Shown one piece after another: positions 11,300 to 20,727 of a stretch of DNA of 64,000 nucleotides. Every line of letters begins with the position of its first letter. Positions within the stretch are counted from its first letter, which is position 1. Where the stretch lies: NCBI GenBank assembly GCA_024516035.1, contig JAMCCL010000128.1, positions 1 through 64,000 of the forward strand. The letters are read 5' to 3'. This stretch comes from Bactericera cockerelli. Taxonomy: Eukaryota; Arthropoda; Insecta; Hemiptera; Triozidae. The translations under genes and the position numbers were made by a program. The notes beneath the pieces were generated by a model, which saw only the letters and a list, made by a program, of their open reading frames with translations, was not told where the DNA came from and ran no database searches.

Positions 11300-12640
11300 T
11301 TGGTCCTGGAGAGTCCATGTTTTTATTGAATGTAGAAAGCACTAGGTAACTAAAAACCGGTAATTTCTGTAGAAACCAATATTTCTTCTTTTTGTTAGAT
11401 TATTGACTAGTTATTAGTTAAAATAGGTGAAAATTTTCACAAAAAAAATGTGATAACTTTGAAAGTGGGCAAAAAATTTAATAGATGCAAAAAACAAAAC
11501 TTGAAAAAATTTTTAAATGGAAAATTTTAAAACCAAAAAATATCACTTGGATTATTAACCACTAGAAAATAAAATCTCGTGTAAAAAAAAATCACTGCAA
11601 ATATTTAAAAGCTGATAATTGTGACAAAAAATTAATTTTAAAAATCACTTGTAAGATTAGTTAGGTGGGTAATTCCTTATGCAGATAAAAACAAGAAACA
11701 AGTCATTTTAAATTTGGATAATACAAAATATACCCTTGAAGCACACTTTACTCGTACACTCAGATAATAACTCTTTAAATAGGTTTGTTTAGAAATAACT
11801 ACAGGTAAGTGTTATAGGTTAGCAAATATAAGAGATGGATAAATTTGTTGCTTTAACTGCAACAAAATCTCGGTGGGGTGGGGAAAATTTTTAATTATGC
11901 AACTTTATAAGATTAGATTGTAATGAAATGAATGCAGGTAAAATAGCAAAAATCAAGGTTTCATTAAATAAATAATATGCAGAAAATGCAAGATCAAAAA
12001 CCCTGAGGGCAACAAATGTAGCTAATTTTCCAATACAAATAAGATCAAAATACAGAACTAAAAATTACTCTAGGTTTTCTAAATCGGTAAATTAATGTAG
12101 AAAAATGAGGTTTTTTGTGGGAGATTGTCAATTAGAAACCAGCTTATTCACAGAAAAGCAAAAAAACCTTGGAAAAAGAGCTTTGGTTTTTAAAATTTAG
12201 AAATAAGATACTTGTATTAGGGACAAATGTAAGGTAAATTGACAGTTGTGACACAGATTTAGTAACAAGATTTTTTACAAAGGGTACTAGATTGAGTATT
12301 AATAAGATAAAAAAAAGGTAAAGCGATCTTTTTCACTTGATTATGAATTTTTAAACACTGATTTAAACCCAACTTTACTCAATTTTCAATGCCATTAATC
12401 CAGATAGGAAGTATAGGCAATCAAGAGTAATATTTCACTTAGATTGAAATTTTAAGATTTTAAGATGAAATGATTGTGAAATAGGTAATGAGATGACAAA
12501 CGCTACAGATAGAACATTGATCACGCTAAAACTGTCTACTGCTTTGAGAAAGACTTAATGGTGCGAACGCGAGACACGAGGCCAGGGAAACAAGTACAAA
12601 GATTAAGTTAAACTATAGACCCATAAAAAATGGCAAATTA
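11300..12640 (-). other. BEL/Pao 5' leader, no clear coding pattern
   Basis: The interval between the Gag N-terminus and the primer-binding site is AT-rich with stops in every minus-strand frame. It may hold untranslated leader and the extreme Gag N-terminus, but I cannot identify either. Confidence 0.5.
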
Positions 12641-12661
12641 CGATTTCGGTTCGAATGACCA
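12641..12661 (-). promoter_or_regulatory. Retroelement primer-binding site, tRNA-Tyr-like
   Basis: On the minus strand, 5 nt after the 5' LTR, the sequence begins TGGTCATTCGAACCGAAATC. Its complement ends in ...GAATGACCA, as a charged-tRNA 3' end would. By memory it matches the 3' end of insect tRNA-Tyr at about 18 of 21 positions. Identity of the primer is an inference. Confidence 0.6.
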
Positions 12662-12666
12662 ACTTA

Positions 12667-12998
12667 TGTATTGGAGAGCAGATGGCTTTTCCAATAGGGT
12701 TTAAAGGAAAATAGCTTACGGTTGTCGTTGGGCAATCTTCTTCTGCTCTACGCTGGGGCCGCTGATCAAGATGGTAAGTCGCCAGGCCTGGCGAAAGCGG
12801 CTAGCGGAGCAAGATGTACGGTGGATAGTTTGCGATGTTTGCTGGTCAAGAGTCGATTAAAGGGAAGAAAGAACTTTCCTCACGAAAAAGTCCGACGTGA
12901 AAATTTTCCTCGAGTTGGGACAACCCAATTGCGCACGCAATCGCTCATGGAGGTAGATATAAGTGGTTTATTAAAACAAAAAAAGTGAAGCCCTAACA
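12667..12998 (-). repeat. BEL/Pao 5' LTR
   Basis: 332 bp with TG...CA boundaries, the same length as the partner at 5,471-5,802. Read on the minus strand it starts TGTTAGGGCTTCAC. It should hold the element's promoter. I see no convincing TATA box. Confidence 0.88.
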
Positions 12999-13600
12999 AT
13001 AATTATGTATTTAAAATTCATGGTATGGTATCCAATCCATCCTGTATGTTTGAAATATTCATTAAAAAATTTTAATTATAAATTTAAATTTACTGAAAAT
13101 TACTTCCCCGTAGTAACTATGCTTTATTTAGTTTTTACAAATTTGGGAAAAATTCGTTCCTTTTGTTATCGTCGGGGATAGACCCCCTAATGCTGACAAA
13201 ACATTTTCCCCTTTTTTAATTGCCAGACTCAATATTTTTTTTAAGGAATTCGGGCGGCTCGCTTCTCTGCCGAAATACCCTCAAGTTGAATCCCAAATTT
13301 TTTTTATCCACTCTATAGCTTCTTTACACCTTGGGCCCCTGGTCTCTTTGGCGAATTAAAATTTTACGATGTGGGTGTCTGTGAGCTAAAAAAATTTGTG
13401 CTTTTTTCTTTTCAGGACCCCAAATTTTTGCAGCAGCTCTTGTTGTTTTATATGTATTTGTGTTATTCCCGTATATTTGTTTTTAAAAAAAAGATTTTTA
13501 ATTTGCAAAGAAAAAATAATACCCTGTTAGAAAAAAAATATACTATGTAAGTACTCTTGTAGTAGTTTGGTCAACGTAATTAGTAGTCAAGGATTAACGC
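12999..13600. other. No gene seen
   Basis: AT-rich sequence flanking the retrotransposon with mild homopolymer damage. No coding pattern and no repeat match found. Confidence 0.5.
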
Positions 13601-13790
13601 GTAGTCTGGTTAAACTAGGTAGCGTAGGAATCCGTTGGGTTTGAATACCACCAAGTGCATGAATTTTTTTCCCCATTAATTTGAGTTTTGTGACCACATA
13701 ATTAAAAGACTCTTAAAGGTAACCCGCCCGGTTTGGGTTTCCTTCAACTAAAGAGTGTTATTATTATTATAAGTTAAGTTATCATCCCTG
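13600..13790 (+). repeat. SINE-like repeat, family F
   Basis: A weak tRNA-like head (TTTGAATACC in the B-box position) is followed by TGAGTTTTGTGACCACATAA and AAAGAGTGTTATTATTATTA. The same order (B-box-like motif, GAATTTGTGACCACA, cccGGGTTTCCTTC, AAAGAGTG) recurs at 48,910 and 49,355. Confidence 0.5.
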
Positions 13791-14555
13791 TGTTAAAACT
13801 TTCGCGGGTTGTCACATTACTCAGACTCGCTTTACTAAAAAATTTGCTGAAACCCAGACTTGAAACACCGACCTCCAGGTTACCCAAATCCCCGCCTTAT
13901 CGATCATACCCCTGGGTCGGTTGTTTATTTTTTTTATTACTAATGCTTAATGTGCCAAAATTATGTTCTAGACACACTTTGCCCTTTCGGTCCTCACCTT
14001 CTAATTAATACCCTCAAAAGGTTGATGATTTGTGTAATTTTTTATCCTTAAAATGGATACTCACAAAAAAAATGGGGTGCTTTGTAGCAGATCTAAAAGG
14101 TATTCTTTATGCATTATGATTTTCTTTATTTAAAATATTTTATTAGTTTATTCTGACTTTTATTTTTAAAAATGCTGTTATTTTTACTATCATTATTATA
14201 CTTTAGTCAATTATAAGGGTATTATAAGTGTATTGTATACAGTGGGAAAGCAATGTTTTTTAATGCACTCTAAATAAAATAAATAAATTGAAATTGAAAA
14301 TTGGAATTACAAAAAGTGAGCTTGAATGAAAGAGCTTATTAAAATGAAAGACCGTGTGGATTTTGGAAAGCATTTAGGTTGAGTGTTGAACACGTGTTTC
14401 GTTCATAAGATAAATGATTCGTGCTACTGCATACATTATCCGTGTTACAAATACATAATAATAAATGTTACAAATACATATAAATACATAACATCATGTA
14501 CAACGGACTTTTTGCACACAGTGCCTTCGATTTTCTATTTATAAACCGATTTGTA
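13790..14555. other. No gene seen
   Basis: A plus-strand 72-codon frame begins at 13,790 but has no domain or codon pattern and lies in repeat-rich DNA. The rest is AT-rich spacer. Confidence 0.45.
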
Positions 14556-14559
14556 AAGC

Positions 14560-14880
14560 GACCTTAGTAGCTTAGTAGAGAAGGCGGCGGACTTGTGATC
14601 TGGAGGTCTGTGGTTCAAGTCCCAAGCTAAGCAAATATTGAGTGGAGCGAGTTTGAGTAGGTGTGAGATTGGGTCGGGTGGAAGAGATTGCCTAAGGCAA
14701 TAACCTCACCCTTTAGTTAGGACATACAATATTATGTATTATTTATAAATTTATTTTTTTTCTATGATATTTTTTTACTCCTTTTACTTCTCTTATATTG
14801 TATATTAATTTGTACCTAATTACCTATCTGTATTGTACATGTATACCTGTATGTTAAATTAATAAAGTGTTAAATAATAA
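14560..14880 (+). repeat. tRNA-derived SINE, family B, near full length
   Basis: The tRNA-like head includes TTAGTAGCTTAGTAGAGAAG (A-box region), GATCTGGAGGTC and the B box GGTTCAAGTCC. The body carries GCGAGTTTGAGTAGGTGTGA and GGTGGAAGAGATTGCCTAAG, ending with CCTTTAGTTAGGACATACAA. The 3' end is AATAAAGTGTTAAATAATAA. Part of the body recurs at 20,362 (plus) and 21,872 (minus), and a related head is at 30,000 and 57,810. Confidence 0.75.
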
Positions 14881-14999
14881 TAACTATGTATGTATGTACG
14901 AATTTCTTTGTGGTGAAGCACAAGGCCTCTTCACAATTTTTGTGGGTAGCGCAGCATTACTAAGAGCCTCCTTTACATTTCGAATTATTCTATTACATT

Positions 15000-15190
15000 A
15001 AATTCTTTTTACTCTGGTAATGCCGCCACTGGTCGTTACTCATACAAGTAACTACTCATTTTTCCTCACGAGGTATGAGTGGACCCCGAACATCCAAGTA
15101 CAAAGCAGAAAAAATCCTCCCCCGCTGGGAATCGAACCCAGGTCACCATGTGTGCAATGCCTAGCGCGCTAACTCGCTCTGCCACAGTGA
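15000..15190 (-). repeat. tRNA-derived SINE, family G
   Basis: Read on the minus strand: CACTGTGGCAGAGCGAGTTA (A-box region), then CTGGGTTCGATTCCCAGCGG as a canonical B box and T-arm, then GGTCCACTCATACCTCGTGA. The tRNA-like head is good, but the acceptor stem is missing, so it is a SINE and not a tRNA gene. The fragment at 58,560-58,640 is related. Confidence 0.65.
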
Positions 15191-15264
15191 CTACTAAATA
15201 ATAATAACTATGACTGACAAAAATGTGATAACTTAACTTGACTCAACTGATGCAAGTACCTACC

Positions 15265-15480
15265 GGTGTCGATGGCACGTTGAATACACCAGTTCTCATT
15301 CAGTCACTGAAGTTAAGCAACGCCTAGGTGGATGGGTGACCATTCGGATTCGAAACCGCGTAATGCTGGCTATTTCCTGCCCCATTCAGGCTGCCATGGG
15401 TGAGATTAATTTGAGTAGGTGGTTTGTGAGTCATTCAGCGAACGGAGGATAAAACCGCCGTGGTGATAAATACTTGCATG
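15265..15480 (+). repeat. 5S rRNA-derived SINE with shared core
   Basis: The plus strand reads GATGGCACGTTGAATACACC, AGTTCTCATTCAGTCACTGA, AGTTAAGCAACGCC, GGTGGATGGGTGACCATTCG, a clear 5S rRNA gene order including the internal promoter boxes. The body follows: CCATTCAGGCTGCCATGGGT, GAGATTAATTTGAGTAGGTG, then GGAGGATAAAACCGCCGT. It is the best evidence in the window that a 5S gene gave rise to this SINE head. Confidence 0.8.
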
Positions 15481-15867
15481 CCTCACAATTGCCTCACATT
15501 ACATCACCTAAAGTTTTTACTCATGAAAAACTTTACATTCATTTCTTTTCGGCACTTCGTCATGTACCCTACCTTCCCCACCCAGGCAGATTGAGTGTAA
15601 GCAAAGCGCTTCAAACCCCATTTTGCACAATTTTGAACGAGTGATTGCGGGAAGGAACAAAGTCATTGTTTAGATAAGTATAAAAGAATGGACATATAGC
15701 AAAAAAATAAACAGTATATAAATATACATATATTACATATATTATATCCTTTAGCATAGTCCTGTCTCCGAATATACCCCGTTGCATAGCGCTCCATTCA
15801 AACTCCATTTCATCGCTATTCAACAAAGTCAAGCGACGAATTTTGGGTAACTCATACCCAGCCTCCG

Positions 15868-16075
15868 TGGCGTAATGGTTGTGACAACTACCCTCCAAAG
15901 TTCCCGGTTTGGACTCCCAGTTGGGGCAGACTTTTGGGAAAAAAATTCTGTTCCCTCCAAACACGTGATGCTAGAAATTCCGACTCTGGCCAGGCTGGGT
16001 GAGGTTGTGGGTAGCTGGTACGATTTCCAGCGATTGCAGGGTAAAACCCCCGTCCTGACTATTTCAAATCAGGCT
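15868..16075 (+). repeat. tRNA-headed SINE sharing the 5S SINE core
   Basis: The head is GCCTCCGTGGCGTAATGGTT with B-box region TCCCGGTTTGGACTCCCAG. A linker with TTCTGTTCCCTCCAAACACG follows. The core is CCAGGCTGGGTGAGGTTGTG, GGTAGCTGGTACGATTTCCA, then GCAGGGTAAAACCCCCGTCC. The core is the one attached to a 5S head about 500 bp away at 15,265-15,480. A second copy lies on the minus strand at 23,320-23,555. Confidence 0.78.
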
Positions 16076-16149
16076 TTTTTTTTATTTTATTTGACAGTAT
16101 GGTTCGACATCCATTGATGGATTTAAACCAGTCATAACTAGAAAAAAGG

Positions 16150-16290
16150 TAAACATCAGAGGGAAGACATACTACGGGATCGGTAGGCTACAACACAGAC
16201 CACAAGCGTCTACAGTAACTCCTGTTTCATGACTACGAAATAAAAAAGGCTCGCCTTCAAAAACGATAAAAAATAATAATAACTACTCAA
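16150..16290 (+). repeat. SINE family C, 3' half
   Basis: Contains GGCATACTACGGGA-like sequence (GACATACTACGGGATCGGTA), then GGCTACAACACAGACCACAA and GCGTCTACAGTAACTCCTGT, ending in an AATAATAATAA tail. It matches the 3' half of 22,905-23,210. Confidence 0.7.
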
Positions 16291-16414
16291 ATTATCTTGA
16301 CTTAATCTTTGCTGAATTTGGCACTTCAACCACTGACCTCTCAGTTACGACCGCTAGAAGAACGAGAAGAAAAAAAGAAAATACCATGTAAAATTCTAAA
16401 ATAATATTGTATGT

Positions 16415-16515
16415 AAAATTATCACAACAACAAAAAAAAAATCGGAGCAAAAAATATACGAACACAATACTTTAGATTTCTAATATTAAAAATTTATCGG
16501 AAGTAATATATCGGC
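16415..16515 (+). repeat. Hairpin-ended repeat, 3' tail only
   Basis: AATCGGAGCAAAAAATATAC, then ACGAACACAATACTTTAGAT and the decayed hairpin TTTCTAATATTAAAAATTTA ending in TCGGAAGTAA. It corresponds to the end of the repeat at 19,118-19,905. Confidence 0.65.
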
Positions 16516-16839
16516 CGGTAATCCACCACTGCATAAAAGTCCTCTAGCCTAGTTCGGTCCCTGAATGTAAGTTATGTAAGCACATCTCCTCGTTCAAACC
16601 CCATTTCAGCGCCATTCAACTTTCAGGCGACGAATTTGTAAAGGGTATAAGTATATCAATATTTGTATAAGTATATAAATATAAGAATTTATATGCTTAT
16701 ACCTACTTTCTTTTCGATTATCAGAAAAAGGTATAAGTATAAGTAGTGCTTTATTTAGAATGTCAGCGCAAGACAGGTAGTTCCATTAGAAGTATTGAGA
16801 CGCAAGAAGTATTCTCAATGAAATATTATTATTCTCGTA

Positions 16840-17135
16840 AGGAGAAATAGGAGAGAGAGACAGACAAATAAAGAGACAATGGGAGGAGGAGAGAGAGAGA
16901 AGTAGAGAAACAATGGAAGAGATGGAGAGAGAGATATCTCTATTAACCTCTGTAGAAAGAGGTAAATAGAGATACGAAGTGGAGAAAGAGAGAGATAGAG
17001 AATATAAGGAGACGAAGAGAAATAAAAAGGGGAGAGAGATAAATAGAGAGACAAGGAGAAAAAAAAAATATACAGGCAATAATAATGCGAAAAATAAAGT
17101 CAAAAAAGGAGAGACCAGAGAAAAAGAATAGAGAT
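16840..17135 (+). repeat. GA-rich polypurine tract
   Basis: Imperfect (GA)n/(GAGA-AA)n sequence of about 300 bp. Minus-strand frames are Leu/Ser/Phe-rich and not genes. Confidence 0.8.
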
Positions 17136-17564
17136 AGCAAAAAAAAAGGGGGAATTCTAGGGTATAGAATTCAAGTAGGAATTTCTTCCGAGAAGGATAT
17201 GGATAATAGGGACATTGGAAGGGGAGTCCTGCCCTAGTCCCGTCCCCTAGTCCTGTCCCTGGGGGAGCGTGAAACCAAGAGATCCCATTCTCAAAACGAA
17301 CAGAAAACCTCATTTTGACGAAGAAATAAAACGGGTACTTTCAGAACACACAGAAAAACAATTTTGCGGTACTCGAGGAATTCGCACAGACAAATATAAA
17401 AGAACAGTTTAATGTAGTATCCTACACAGCTGGTAAATGACACAGTTCAGTCGAAGCTGAATTAACAGGAACGCCAGGGACTGGCAATATTTTCCTGCTT
17501 GTAAAGTTTTTCCTGCTTGATTTGTTTTTAAAGCAGGAAAGCTTTATAAGAACTACGAGATTTG

Positions 17565-17760
17565 TCCAATTTAGCCAGGTTTCCTGCTTACACAAGTCCT
17601 ATGTATCCAGATTTACTGTTTGCACAAGTCCTGTTTATCCAGGTTTCCTGCTTACACAAGTCCTTTTTATCCACGTTTCTTGCTTACACAAATCCTATGT
17701 ATCCAGGTTAACTGTTTGCACAAGTACACAAGTCCTATTTATCCAGGTTTACTGCTTAAG
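17565..17760 (+). repeat. Minisatellite, about 33-bp unit, about five copies
   Basis: Repeats of the pattern TTTCCTGCTTACACAAGTCC followed by TATGTATCCAGG, with variants (GTTTGCACAAG, TTTATCC). Spacing varies by a few bases and one copy holds a short internal duplication (CACAAGTACACAAG). The frames across it only reflect the repeat. Confidence 0.8.
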
Positions 17761-18044
17761 CGAAGAGTTGAGGACTATAAGCAAGGATATGGCTGGAAGA
17801 CTAAAAGGAAAGAGTAGACAGACAGCAGTCTAAATCACATACAAGCCAAAACAAAGAACAGCTTTTGGAAGACCATACTTTCCTAATTGGGCCGAAACAA
17901 AAAGAAACCAACCTCCAGTTAGGTTACCATTGATCGTTCAATGGATCGTTCTGCTCTTTTGAAAAAATAAAAGGTAGACATGGCAGTTTTTTGCTAAAAA
18001 AAATTCTGGCTATATTATAACAAATATATATTTTTTTTTCAGTT

Positions 18045-18380
18045 TGGGTTTAACATTGCTTTTAACTGCATGGTCATATAAAATATACTATCACGACGGG
18101 GGTGTTACTCTCCATTTACAGGAAACTCACAAACCAGCTACCCACATTAACCTCACCCAGCCTGGGTTGGGCCGGAGCATCACGAACTTTTCACCTCGCA
18201 CTGAAAGGTGATTGACCTCGGTGAACATGACAGGGGTGTTACCCTCCACTTGCAGGAAACTTCCAAACCTGTTACTAACCTCACCGGAATAACAGCATCA
18301 CAAAGTCTTCACCTCGCTGGACATCGTTTAACTTCGGTGATCCTACGGGGAACGGTGCATTCAACGCGCCATCGACACTG
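18045..18380 (-). repeat. Dimeric 5S rRNA-derived SINE
   Basis: On the minus strand the 5S-like head (ACACTGGCTATAATTGTAG side, then GATCACCGAAGTTAAACGAT, then CCAGCGAGGTGAAGAC) leads into a core copy (GGTAACACCCCTGTCATG). A second partial head/core then begins and ends with GAGGTTAATGTGGGTAGCTG and GAGTAACACCCCCGTCGTGA. This is either a dimer or a nested insertion of the same family. Confidence 0.65.
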
Positions 18381-18719
18381 GCTATAATTGTAGTTTTGAC
18401 ATCTCCACTAAATAGTAGTTCTGACATCTCCACTAAATAGTAGTTTTTTTTTAATTTCCACAATAATAGCACAAATATTTTTTTCAACAATAATAGCACT
18501 GTTCAAAGTGTTCAGCCAGTGTGTTGATTATTTTGCACACAGTAAAAAAGCAAAATATATTTCAGTTGAACGCCAGCTGTATGACAGCCCAAATGTTCGA
18601 ACCTAACAATTATTACATTCCATGTATAATAGTGTGTACCTACTCGTGTAAATAATATGATAACATGACGTTCATTTAGGTACATCGTGTAGCTATACAA
18701 TTTTATTTTATGTACAATA

Positions 18720-19115
18720 CGAGTAAAAAATACACTGCCAATTATGTACACAACACTTCCTCGTGAATGTTAATTTGATTTTTACTGAATCACTTTTACA
18801 GAGGTTCTCAATCGATGCTCTTCAAATTTATTTATATGGAAGAATACCGTTTCTCCTACAACCTAGATTCTACAAAAACATCTTTATCGACAAGTCGCAA
18901 GTCGTAGGACCTTATTTTTGTATTTTTTTTTTTTTTTTTTTTTTCTCTCCAAAAATTTGGATTTTTACTTTTTTTTTTCAATTACTTTTTTCATGTAAAA
19001 CACTAACTCACCAATACATACAAAATAACATTAAAATTGGATCACCACAAGGAATATATTCATTCGACAGACACAAAACCAAAGTTGTTCAGGAGGTTTT
19101 TCATCCAAAAATATA
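18720..19115 (+). repeat. Hairpin-ended repeat, diverged copy
   Basis: Starts ACACTGCCAATTATGTACAC, then CAACACTTCCTCGTGAATGT. It continues with CTTCAAATTTATTTATATGG and TCGACAAGTCGCAAGTCGTA and ends at GACAGACACAAAACCAAAGT with TTCAGGAGG. It is collinear with the 19,118 copy but lacks the middle part and the terminal hairpin. Confidence 0.7.
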
Positions 19116-19117
19116 AA

Positions 19118-19905
19118 AAAACACTGCCAATTATGGACTCTATACTTCCTCGTGATTGTTTCACATTTTTAACACGTGCCAATTTTGAGATTTTATACTA
19201 AATTACTTGTATCTCCAAAACGACTGCACCGATTTTCTTCAAATTTGTTTTATATGGTAGAAAATCGTTTTTTCTACATTCTAGATTCCACAAAAATTTC
19301 TGTATCGGCAAGTCGTGGTCCTTATTTTTTGACTTTTTTGTCCAAAATTTCGGATTTTCTTAAATATCAGAGTCTAATTATAATTAATTAAAAATATATA
19401 TATAAATAGCCTATGTAAAACAATTATATGCATACACACACAAAATTTCATTAAAATCGGGTGTACCGTTCACGAGATATAAGCGTTTAAGTAAAAAGTT
19501 AGTGGTCAGGCGCATGGGCTCTTTCACCAAGAACCGCTAGTACGAATTCGATGAATTTAAAATGGGACCATCTACAGAATGTCTCCTAGATGTGTGCAAA
19601 ATTTCATAAAAATCGGTCGAGTAGTTTCCGAGATTTGCGCGTTACAAGGAATCGTTTTAACAGACCGACAGACCGACAGACCGACAGAACGACAGACAGA
19701 CACAAAACCAAATTTGCTCAGGAGGTTATGAAACGTCCAGAAATCTGAAAAAAATTGAAATCGGAGCAAAAAAAATATTTTTTTTACAAAAACGAACACA
19801 ATACTTCCGATTTCTAATATTAGAAATTTCTCGGAAGTAAAATTGGAGCGAAAAAATATAAAAACTTCCGATTTCCAATATTGGAAATTTCTCGGAAGTA
19901 ATATA
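19118..19905 (+). repeat. Hairpin-ended repeat, fullest copy in the window
   Basis: About 790 bp. The start is ACACTGCCAATTATGGACTC / ATACTTCCTCGTGATTG. The middle has CAAAATTTCATTAAAATCGG and TAAAAATCGGTCGAGTAGTT, then four tandem CCGACAGA-type units. It ends with two successive palindromes of the form ACTTCCGATTTC...GAAATTTCTCGGAAGT. The minus-strand frame through it (a SVCRSV-type repeat) is a by-product of the CCGACAGA units and not a gene. Copies or fragments lie at 16.4, 18.7, 21.8, 23.8, 28.7, 40.2 and 60.8 kb. Confidence 0.75.
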
Positions 19906-20183
19906 AGGGTGGTCAAATTCAACAGCTGCAAAATAACATGGGATATACTGGCAGTTTATAATTGAAACTTTTTTTCCAACTAGGCACTTGAATTATTAAT
20001 AATGGTCGCGTTGTTCAGAAATTTCAAAAGATATTTTCATGAAATAAATCCAGGGTCACCGTGGCTTTGTTTCAGCTTGGTGAATTTATTAGTTTGCATG
20101 TGGGAAATTTTTCAATAAAAAAAAAGCGAAAAAAAAACTATGATTTTGAACCCAGTATAGGATATACAATTATACACGTATAC

Positions 20184-20727
20184 AGGGTGTCCCATTCACA
20201 ATTTTGAAGTTGACCTTGAAATAAACTTGATGGACACAATCTGGGTGGATTTGTGAAGGTCATCATTAAATGTACTCCAAATATCTAAGAAAACCACCGA
20301 AAACACAAGTTTTTTTTTATCTCCATTAGTTCTCGAAACATTTGAATATCTCGCTTATAACGGTTGGGTGGAAGAGATCGCCATAGACAATAACCCCGCC
20401 TTTTAGTTAGGACATATGTATATTTGTACATACATATTTATGTCTTTATTTGTATATAGATATTGTATTAAATTATTTTTAACCTGGCTCATCATAATAT
20501 TTATTAAATATAAAACATTTCATCGAAAACTCCAGTTTTTGGAATTGCTCCCAAAAATGAAGCTGCGTTTTCTCTCTGGATTACTAAACCAACCCTTTGC
20601 ATCAAGAAGAAATTTGATCTGGGATCTCCTGGTTTTTTTTACTATCCATTTTGTAATTACATAATTTGTTTGCTTCTTTATTAGAAATATTCAATAACAA
20701 TAATAACAGTGACACACCCTGTATGAA
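20184..20727. mobile_element. Possible TIR element bounded by ACAGGGTGT
   Basis: Left end TATACAGGGTGTCCCATTCA and right end GTGACACACCCTGTATG give inverted ACAGGGTGT termini 545 bp apart. Inside lie TTGAAGTTGACCTTGAAATA and an inserted family B SINE fragment. The short ACAGGGTG word also begins other sequences in the window (22,793, 27,478), so it may mark a repeat family. Only the ends and length support a transposon; no transposase is seen. Confidence 0.45.
20362..20470 (+). repeat. SINE family B, 3' body
   Basis: GGTTGGGTGGAAGAGATCGC then CAATAACCCCGCCTTTTAGT and TAGGACATA match the body of 14,560-14,880. The tRNA head is missing (5' truncation). Confidence 0.7.

Larger units (their letters stand above)
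5471..12998 (-). mobile_element. BEL/Pao LTR retrotransposon, full length but with broken frames
   Basis: About 7.5 kb, read on the minus strand. The two LTRs are both 332 bp and carry TG...CA ends. A tRNA-type primer-binding site lies 5 nt inside the 5' LTR, and a short polypurine tract abuts the 3' LTR. Domains run in BEL/Pao order: Gag, CCHC zinc knuckle, aspartic protease with a DSGS motif, reverse transcriptase with YVDD, RNase H, integrase, and the C-terminal BEL domain. Flanking pentamers TTAAT and ATAAT match at 4 of 5 positions, close to the 5-bp target duplication usual for the family. Every domain is split by frameshifts, so it looks non-coding as assembled, though many shifts may be consensus errors. 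No env-like frame was seen. Confidence 0.9.

Noticed and set aside
15265..15370. Candidate functional 5S rRNA gene
   Set aside because: 5S-like order is clear, but it is diverged, lacks a terminator run, continues into a SINE core, and occurs in many copies.
19572..19931. 119-codon minus-strand frame with a Ser-Val-Cys-Arg-Ser repeat
   Set aside because: It is the reverse of the CCGACAGA tandem units in an interspersed repeat, which recurs at 23.8 and 40.6 kb.
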